The notes under the pieces were generated by a model, which had not been told where the DNA came from, did not search any database, and saw nothing but the letters and a program-made list of their open reading frames with translations. Position numbers and translations under genes: made by a program. Shown piece by piece: positions 58,692 through 64,000 of a stretch of DNA of 64,000 nucleotides (position 1 is its first letter; each line of letters starts with the position of its first letter). The stretch is from Mycobacterium sp. ELW1 (GTDB lineage Bacteria > Actinomycetota > Actinomycetes > Mycobacteriales > Mycobacteriaceae): positions 2,976,001 through 3,040,000 of the forward strand of contig NZ_CP032155.1 of assembly GCF_008329905.1 (NCBI RefSeq), written 5' to 3'.

Positions 58692-59351
58692 TTAGGCAGG
58701 GGGCACGCACACCGCGATCGCGGACTCGTCCTCCGGGAGGTAGTAGGCGTCGATGATGCTGCCGGGCGAGACCTTGGCCAGCGCTGTCTCGGGCACCAGG
58801 GTGATCTCTTGGGCCGGGAACTGGCCGCCGCCCGGTCGGGTGACGATCAGATCGAGTTCCACCTCGCGGAGCTCCTCGCGCTCGCGGCCGGTGGTCCGCA
58901 TCCCGGTCACCACGCCGCACGACCGGGTGCCGAAGCGGATCAGATCGAGCTGGTTGTGGGTCAGCACGCCGTGGCGCAGCAGTGTGTGGTCGGCGGTGGC
59001 CCGCACCGCGATCGCGTCGTCGGCCAGCGAAAGTTGCTTGCGGCTGGCCGGGTCGAAGGACACCAGCACGATCACGCCGGGGCGCAGGGCGGACAGCACC
59101 TTGTCATCGGCGCCGTGGCACAGTCGGCCGGTGAAACGCTGGCCGGCAACGCTTTCCACTTCGATGACGATCACGGGATCATCGGATCCCGCCACCATCT
59201 GCACCGTGCCGACGCCGATCGAGCGCGGGCAGCGGGTGCTGCGTGGGCGTCGCCTGCGCGGCGGCTGCCCGGCGAGGCCGGCGGCGACGATGATCGAGGC
59301 GAGTGCGATGGCGGAGACGATGGCGATGGCGCCCAGGAGTGCATCAGACAT
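58692..59351 (-). CDS. Membrane-anchored protein of unknown function
   Basis: 219 residues from the ATG at 59351. One N-terminal transmembrane helix (LLGAIAIVSAIALASIIVAAGLAG) and a basic stretch (PPRRRRPRSTRC) precede a beta-rich cytoplasmic domain (VIVIEVESVAGQRFTGRL, PGVIVLVSFDPASRKQLSLA) resembling an OB/SH3-like fold. It sits in reverse orientation inside the CHAT cluster. No family is recognised, so its tie to the module is open. Confidence 0.65.
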   Translation of the reverse strand: MSDALLGAIAIVSAIALASIIVAAGLAGQPPRRRRPRSTRCPRSIGVGTVQMVAGSDDPVIVIEVESVAGQRFTGRLCHGADDKVLSALRPGVIVLVSFDPASRKQLSLADDAIAVRATADHTLLRHGVLTHNQLDLIRFGTRSCGVVTGMRTTGREREELREVELDLIVTRPGGGQFPAQEITLVPETALAKVSPGSIIDAYYLPEDESAIAVCVPPA

Positions 59352-59417
59352 GGTGTGCAGCGTGCCGACCGTCGGCAGCTACCGAACCCAACTTTGCGCT
59401 GGCCTTATTCTGTCCGG

Positions 59418-60737
59418 ATGAGCGCCGGTCCGGACACGGTCGCAGGTGTCGGCACGTCGCAACCGCGGCGGGCCGTGATCGACCGTGCGTGGCGGATGAT
59501 CGGTCCGGGCGTCGAGGTTCTCAGCGGCGACGACGGCGGGCCGCTGCGCAGGACGGTGAAGCGGATCATCGATCCGCTGGTGCTGCGGCTGCGCAGCAAT
59601 CCCGCCTACTCCGCACCGTTCGTCGACGCCGACGTCGCAGCCGAGATGGCCGACGTGATCGGCGACCACGCGGACCGACTGCGCTGGGCCGCAGCATGGT
59701 TCGACCTGATGAAGCAGGAACGCCGGCGTCTGCGCATCACCACCGGCAATGCCCAAGACCTCTATTTCCCGGTGTGCTTCGAGCTCGCGGTCACCGACGG
59801 CGCGCCCGGCGGGAACGGGCTCGACGTGGCGTCGGCGGCGCTGCGTGCCGTTCACGACGACCGTGACCGCACCGCCGTGGAGGTGCTCAACGCGCACGTC
59901 GCCTCACCGCAGGTGATGGCCCGCCTGTCGGCCCAACTGCATCGCAGCTGGGCCGACGTTCGCGCCGACGACAGCATCAGCGGGCCGTTCCTGGCCGGCC
60001 TGACCACGGTGCTGGGGCCGGCCGAGGGGCATCGCGCCGCCGTTGCCCGTCAACGGGTGTGGTCGGCGCTGATCGCCGACGCGACGCCGCACAACCTCGG
60101 CGCCCGCGCCCGCAGTCAACCGTCGGCGTTGCCGTGGTCGCTGGTCGACCTCGGCCTGACTGCCGCATTGCCGCTGGGGCCACCGCCGTTGGCCGGGGGA
60201 CCGGAGCGCGACCGGCCGCTGGACCGCAGCGTGGTCGACCGGGTGCGGGCCACTCTGCGCCGCGCGCTGGATCGTGACGAGTTGCCGGACGTGCCCCTGC
60301 TGTGCGCCGAGGAGGTCGATCGCGCTTGTGCCCCTTGGGGTTTCCTCGGCGAGGACAACCAGGCCGCGCTGGTGGCGGGTATCGAGGTGGCCGGCCAGCT
60401 GGCACCGCTCGACGAACGGGCAGAGACCACCTATCAGGTGGCAGCGATCATCCAGGCCCGGTTGCGCAAAGAGGCGTACGTGCTGCACGCACGCCGGGTG
60501 CTGGCCGGCGCCGACCCCGTGCATCCCCGTCAGCGCAGGGTCGTCGAGGAGCTCGCGTGCTTCGCCCAGCCCTACTTGAGTCGGCTGTGGGCGCGGTTGC
60601 ACGGCCGCGACGTGTGGCAGGAACCCTGTGACGATGTCGACGATCTGCGTGCCCTGCTCGAGGGGGTCGCGCGTTCGGTGAGCCTCGACCACCGGCAGCG
60701 GATCAAGGCGATGCTGGAAGTGCAGGTGCCCCAATGA
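59418..60737 (+). CDS. Unknown helical protein of CHAT module
   Basis: 439 residues from the ATG at 59418. It is mostly helical, with no membrane segment, signal or recognised domain; LRWAAAWFDLMKQERRRLRI, VARQRVWSALIADATPHNLG and the C-terminal RRVVEELACFAQPYLSRLW are the best-ordered parts. It overlaps the next gene by 4 bp (ATGA at 60734-60737). Its position suggests a partner or target of the CHAT protease. Confidence 0.65.
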   Translation: MSAGPDTVAGVGTSQPRRAVIDRAWRMIGPGVEVLSGDDGGPLRRTVKRIIDPLVLRLRSNPAYSAPFVDADVAAEMADVIGDHADRLRWAAAWFDLMKQERRRLRITTGNAQDLYFPVCFELAVTDGAPGGNGLDVASAALRAVHDDRDRTAVEVLNAHVASPQVMARLSAQLHRSWADVRADDSISGPFLAGLTTVLGPAEGHRAAVARQRVWSALIADATPHNLGARARSQPSALPWSLVDLGLTAALPLGPPPLAGGPERDRPLDRSVVDRVRATLRRALDRDELPDVPLLCAEEVDRACAPWGFLGEDNQAALVAGIEVAGQLAPLDERAETTYQVAAIIQARLRKEAYVLHARRVLAGADPVHPRQRRVVEELACFAQPYLSRLWARLHGRDVWQEPCDDVDDLRALLEGVARSVSLDHRQRIKAMLEVQVPQ

Positions 60738-61864
60738 GGTTGGTGGCCGACTCCGGGTTGTGGCGGATCGGGCCCGAGGTGGCCCCGGTGCCGCTGGTCG
60801 CGGTGCTCGAGGTCGCCGGCGCGGTCCTGGCCTGGACCGTCGACGAGTCGGCGGACGGGCCCGGTGCGCAGATCACCCTGACCGACGCCGCCCGCGCGGA
60901 CTGGTTGTGGCGGGTGGTCGGCGAAGACGGCCACCATGCGCTGGCCGCCGCGGCCGCCGAACCGCCGGATCACGATGCCGGAGTGGACCTTTCGGGGGTG
61001 GAGGTACGGCCCGGCGCCGTGGCCGGGTTGCGCCGGCTGGCCGTGGGGCATTGGCTGCGCCGATGGTGGCCGGCCAGCGTGCGCGACGGCATCGTCGGCC
61101 TCGACCCGGCATTGCTGGATGCCGAGATCGCGCTGCTGACCGCCGACGCCGAGGACTTCGTCACCGACGACGGCCTGGACGCCGACATCGGCGCGCTGCT
61201 GGCCCCGCACGCCGGCGCGCTGTCGATGCATCTGCTCGTCGGTGACCCGCGGGTGGTCGAGCTGGTCCGCAACTGTGTGCGGCTGGCCGAGGAGGTGGGC
61301 GTCGACGCACCGGGCTGGGCCGACCTGAGCGATGCGCTCGCGAACGTTCCGCTGCAGCCGACGCCGGTCCGCCAGGACGACTACGCGCTGGCCGCCGGCG
61401 GCGATACCGGACCGGCTCCGGCCGGACTCATTGCCCGTGGCGCGGCGTCCATCGCGTGGTCCGGGGTACCCGGTGGCGTCTTCGACGCCGCAGAGGACAC
61501 CGTGAGCTGGGCGGTGGCCGCCGACGGCGACCGGGTGAGCGCGACGCTGCACAGTGCGGTCGTCGGACCCGGCTCACCCGCCGGTATCCCGGTGACACTG
61601 CGCTGTGGGGACATCACCGGCGTAGGCGCACTGGACGCATCGGGCCGTGCGGTGATCCCGCTGCTCGATCCGTCGAACGCGCCGCTGACCGCTGCGGGTG
61701 GATGGGATCAGGACTGGTCGGCCACCGCCGTCACCGTCGGGGCCGAGGTGACGGAGGCGGCCGAAGCGCGCGAACGGGTCCGGCGGTTCGCGCGGCAGCG
61801 ACTCGCGCAACCGGGACCTGATGCGTTCCTCGCCGAGACCCTGGCCGCGGAGTCCGACTACTAG
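60734..61864 (+). CDS. Unknown alpha/beta protein of CHAT module
   Basis: 376 residues. The N-terminal third is beta-rich (LWRIGPEVAPVPLVAVLEVAGAVLAWTVD), the middle helical, and the last third beta-rich again (AAEDTVSWAVAADGDRVSATLH, then ITGVGALDASGRAVIPLLDP), ending in a charged helix (AREERVRRFARQR-type). No catalytic motif seen. It is translationally coupled to the preceding gene and shares 4 bp with the convergent agmatinase gene. The function is unknown; a target or regulator of the CHAT protease is possible. Confidence 0.65.
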   Translation: MRLVADSGLWRIGPEVAPVPLVAVLEVAGAVLAWTVDESADGPGAQITLTDAARADWLWRVVGEDGHHALAAAAAEPPDHDAGVDLSGVEVRPGAVAGLRRLAVGHWLRRWWPASVRDGIVGLDPALLDAEIALLTADAEDFVTDDGLDADIGALLAPHAGALSMHLLVGDPRVVELVRNCVRLAEEVGVDAPGWADLSDALANVPLQPTPVRQDDYALAAGGDTGPAPAGLIARGAASIAWSGVPGGVFDAAEDTVSWAVAADGDRVSATLHSAVVGPGSPAGIPVTLRCGDITGVGALDASGRAVIPLLDPSNAPLTAAGGWDQDWSATAVTVGAEVTEAAEARERVRRFARQRLAQPGPDAFLAETLAAESDY

Positions 61865-62904
61865 GCCAGGGGCGACGGCGGTCCGGGCTTGACGTTGGCC
61901 GCGTCGCGGCGGCGGGCCGCCATCCCGGCCAGCGCCTCGAACACCACCCGGTGGGCGGCATTGACCGTCAGTTCGGCGTGGTCGTACGCGGGGGCGACCT
62001 CCACCACGTCGACGCCGACGACGTCGTGCTCGTAACAGAGTTGCCGAACCATCCGCAGCAGATCGGCACTGGTGATGCCGCCCGGCTCAGGCGTTCCGGT
62101 GCCGGGCGCGTGCGCGGGGTCCAGAACATCGATATCGACTGACACATAAAGTTTTTCGGCCTTGTTGAGCGCCTCCGAGACGGCGCGTCGCATCACGTCC
62201 TTGAAGCCATGGTCCCAGATCTCCTGCATGGTGTGCCAGACCATGCCCTGTTCTTGCATCCACTCGAAGGTGTCCTGCGGCGGCCAGTAGCCGCGCAGCC
62301 CGACCTGGACGAAATGCGTTCCCGGCACGGCGCCCGACTCGATCAGTCGGCGCATCGGGGTGCCGTGGCTGGCCAGGTTGCCGTCAATGATGTCGGCGGT
62401 GTCGGCGTGCGCATCGAAATGCACGATCCCGACATTGCCGTAGCCGTGCACGTCGGCGACCGCGGTGGCTGACGGCCACGTGATCGAGTGGTCGCCGCCG
62501 AGGACCACCGGGACGATGCCGCGCGATGCGATGGTGTGCACCCGCTCGCGAATGTTGGCGTGCGACACCTCGGTGGACCCGTGCGGGCAGTGCGCGTCGC
62601 CGAAGTCGACGACCTCTAGCCAGTCGAAGATCTCCAGCCCGAGATCCATGTGATAGGTGCCGGGTTCGTACGCGGTGGACCGGATCGCCCGCGGGCCGAA
62701 CCTGGCGCCGGGCCGATTGGTGGTGGCGATGTCGAACGGTGCCCCGACGATCGCCACGTCCGGGCGCCAGCTGTCCAACTGTTCGGGCTCGGTCAGGAAT
62801 GGGCGCTGCCCGAACGAGACCATCCCCGAATACGGCAGATCCAGCTGCTCGGCCATACCGGGTGGGAGTTCACGCTCGGGTCTGTGGTCGTGGCCGTGGC
62901 TCAT
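61861..62904 (-). CDS. Agmatinase/ureohydrolase-family protein
   Basis: 347 residues. Binuclear manganese motifs are complete: GGDHSITWP, IVHFDAHADTAD and SVDIDVLDPAHAPG with TPEPGG after it. The family includes agmatinase (agmatine to putrescine plus urea), guanidinobutyrase and guanidine hydrolase; the N-terminal ~30-residue extension (MSHGHDHRPERELPPGMAEQ) and length fit agmatinase-like actinobacterial members. Metabolically it would supply polyamine or use a guanidino compound as nitrogen source. The precise substrate is not certain. Confidence 0.85.
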   Translation of the reverse strand: MSHGHDHRPERELPPGMAEQLDLPYSGMVSFGQRPFLTEPEQLDSWRPDVAIVGAPFDIATTNRPGARFGPRAIRSTAYEPGTYHMDLGLEIFDWLEVVDFGDAHCPHGSTEVSHANIRERVHTIASRGIVPVVLGGDHSITWPSATAVADVHGYGNVGIVHFDAHADTADIIDGNLASHGTPMRRLIESGAVPGTHFVQVGLRGYWPPQDTFEWMQEQGMVWHTMQEIWDHGFKDVMRRAVSEALNKAEKLYVSVDIDVLDPAHAPGTGTPEPGGITSADLLRMVRQLCYEHDVVGVDVVEVAPAYDHAELTVNAAHRVVFEALAGMAARRRDAANVKPGPPSPLA

Positions 62905-62986
62905 CGGCCAGACATTACCGCCGCCGAGCCGGCCGGGTTAGCCTCGACGGGAGAGCGTTCCGTAGGAATCTGTGGGAGTTGACACC

Positions 62987-63382
62987 GTGAGCGAACCGAG
63001 CCGAGCCGAGATCGCCCGCGCGTTCGCCCAGCACCGATTCGACGACGTTCTTCCGCACCTGGCCCGCGACGTCGTGTGGACGATCGTCGGCTACTCGGTG
63101 CTGGAGGGTGCCGACGCCGTCGCCACCACATGCCGTGACACCGCGGGCGGACTGGCCGCGACCGTCGCCACCTGGGACCGGTGCCTGACGGTGGAACAGG
63201 ACGACACCGTCGTCGTCGAGGTGTTGGGCCGGTACCGGCGCCCGGACGGCGTCACGATCGTCTCCAGTTGCCACATCTGCCGATTCGCCGGCGCCGAGAT
63301 CGCATCGATCACGTCCTACGGCGTGGAGGTCGACCCGGAATCGGTGGGCGCGCCCACCGATGTCCGGCAGGCCACCCGCTGA
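62987..63382 (+). CDS. SnoaL/NTF2-like protein
   Basis: 131 residues from the GTG at 62987, chosen because GGGAG lies 8 bp upstream; a GTG at 62972 is in frame. EIARAFAQHRFDDVLPHLARDVVWTIVGYSVLEGADAV and VVEVLGRYRRPDGVTIVSSCHICRF are the usual helix and strand pattern of NTF2-like cones. Function unknown. It stands between the agmatinase-family gene (divergent) and a convergent GGDEF-like gene. Confidence 0.72.
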   Translation: MSEPSRAEIARAFAQHRFDDVLPHLARDVVWTIVGYSVLEGADAVATTCRDTAGGLAATVATWDRCLTVEQDDTVVVEVLGRYRRPDGVTIVSSCHICRFAGAEIASITSYGVEVDPESVGAPTDVRQATR

Positions 63383-63385
63383 GGG

Positions 63386-64000
63386 TCACAGCAGCGGGGT
63401 GTCGTACCCGTCGCCGTCGCCGTCGCAGATGCTGAGGTTCGGGCTCACCACATAGCGGGCCTGATTGCCGCCGGCCCGCCGCGCCTCGTACATCGCGGTG
63501 GTGGCCAATGCCACGATCTCGTCGAGGATCTCGTTGGGCGGGTGCTCCACCAGCGGCTGCAGCGGGGTGCTCACCACGCCGATACTGGCCGTCATCCCGG
63601 CCGGCGACGAGGCCACCGCACCCCGGATCCGCTCGATCAGCGGTGACGAATCGGCCGTCGTGAAGCAATCGGCGACAAGGAATTCCGCCTCGCTGACATG
63701 TCCGACGATCGCGTCGCGCCGCACCGTCTCACGCAGCGCCTGGCCCGCGGCCACCCGCGCCCGGTTACCGCCGCGGTTGCCTGCGACGGCGACCATCGCC
63801 GCGAAGCTGTCGATGTTGACGACGGCGATCACCAGAAAGCGGTCGTCGCCGCGGTTGCGCGAGGCCAGCAGGGTGGCCGTCTGCAGATAGAACGCGTCGC
63901 GGTTGAGCAGTCCGGTGAGCGGCTCGACGGCGTCGGCGCCGTCCTCGGCTCCGGTCAGCCACACCACCAGACGGCAGGAGAACGCCGCGAAGACATACAG
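63386..64000 (-). CDS. Degenerate GGDEF-domain protein, N-terminus cut by window
   Basis: 205 residues are seen; the frame is open to the window edge at 64000. The N-terminal end is hydrophobic (LYVFAAFSCRLVVWLTG), so membrane helices probably precede it. The domain has the diguanylate cyclase core (EPLTGLLNRDAFY, VNIDSFAAMVAVAGNRGGNR), but the GG[D/E]EF signature is SEAEF (in GHVSEAEFLVA), so cyclase activity is probably lost. A sensor or effector of c-di-GMP is a possible role. Confidence 0.75.
   Translation of the reverse strand: MYVFAAFSCRLVVWLTGAEDGADAVEPLTGLLNRDAFYLQTATLLASRNRGDDRFLVIAVVNIDSFAAMVAVAGNRGGNRARVAAGQALRETVRRDAIVGHVSEAEFLVADCFTTADSSPLIERIRGAVASSPAGMTASIGVVSTPLQPLVEHPPNEILDEIVALATTAMYEARRAGGNQARYVVSPNLSICDGDGDGYDTPLL

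Noticed and set aside
1..64000. CRISPR array, tRNA, rRNA, prophage or transposase genes
   Set aside because: No regularly spaced direct repeats, T-loop GTTCRA-type cores in a cloverleaf context, or recombinase/transposase motifs were found by reading.

Overview
The window is high-GC actinobacterial DNA and almost certainly comes from an environmental or non-tuberculous mycobacterium (Mycolicibacterium type). Marker families recognised from their sequences are P450s of the CYP124, CYP125 and CYP140 families, a mycolic-acid cyclopropane-synthase-type methyltransferase, an LdtMt1-like L,D-transpeptidase, an LpqH-family lipoprotein, a PepA (Rv0125)-type protease, secreted chorismate mutase (Rv1885c type), CinA, and sequence matches to KstR and DosR sites. 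I see no rRNA, tRNA, CRISPR array, transposase or prophage. Genes are densely packed on both strands, with many 4-nt ATGA overlaps and tail-to-tail overlaps.

Layout. 1-6.9 kb: a truncated exported protein, small secreted proteins, and a SnoaL/deacylase/SDR set. 7-16.6 kb: a GT4 glycosyltransferase, CYP140 and CYP124, a YoaK-type membrane protein with a threonine-synthase-like enzyme, two SRPBCC proteins, a Tat-exported polysaccharide deacetylase and an F420-type oxidoreductase. 16.6-24.2 kb: envelope and secreted functions (DUF4331, chorismate mutase, PepA-like protease, cyclopropane synthase, L,D-transpeptidase) and FdxA behind a DosR-like box. 24.2-31.8 kb: a sterol-desaturase-like enzyme, a FadR-type regulator, CYP125 behind a KstR box, an XRE regulator, and a P450/ferredoxin/TetR/SDR cluster with three copies of a long operator half-site. 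31.7-40.9 kb: an ANTAR/STAS pair, two more KstR boxes (nitronate-monooxygenase-like gene; a divergent pair with a hydroxysteroid-dehydrogenase-like SDR), a HAD phosphatase and a DMT transporter. 41-55.5 kb: a large exported GH2 hydrolase, a GyrA-like/GNAT fusion, CinA, small secreted proteins, an amidase, an AraC/amidohydrolase divergent pair, and an AbiEi-like/DUF559 nuclease gene bounded by hairpin repeats. 55.6-61.9 kb: a TPR-like plus CHAT (caspase-like) gene pair followed by two coupled genes of unknown family. 61.9-64 kb: an agmatinase-family enzyme, a SnoaL-like protein and a truncated degenerate-GGDEF protein.

How the genes work together. The clearest physiological theme is sterol and lipid oxidation: CYP125, CYP124, another P450 with its own ferredoxin, several SDRs and KstR-type operators. 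A second theme is the cell envelope: transpeptidase, deacetylase, methyltransferase, GH2 and lipoproteins. The most novel-looking pieces are the CHAT/TPR module, which could be a protease-based conflict or stress-response system, and the repeat-bounded DUF559 nuclease gene. Protein identities were made by reading motifs and from memory of families; no database search was run.
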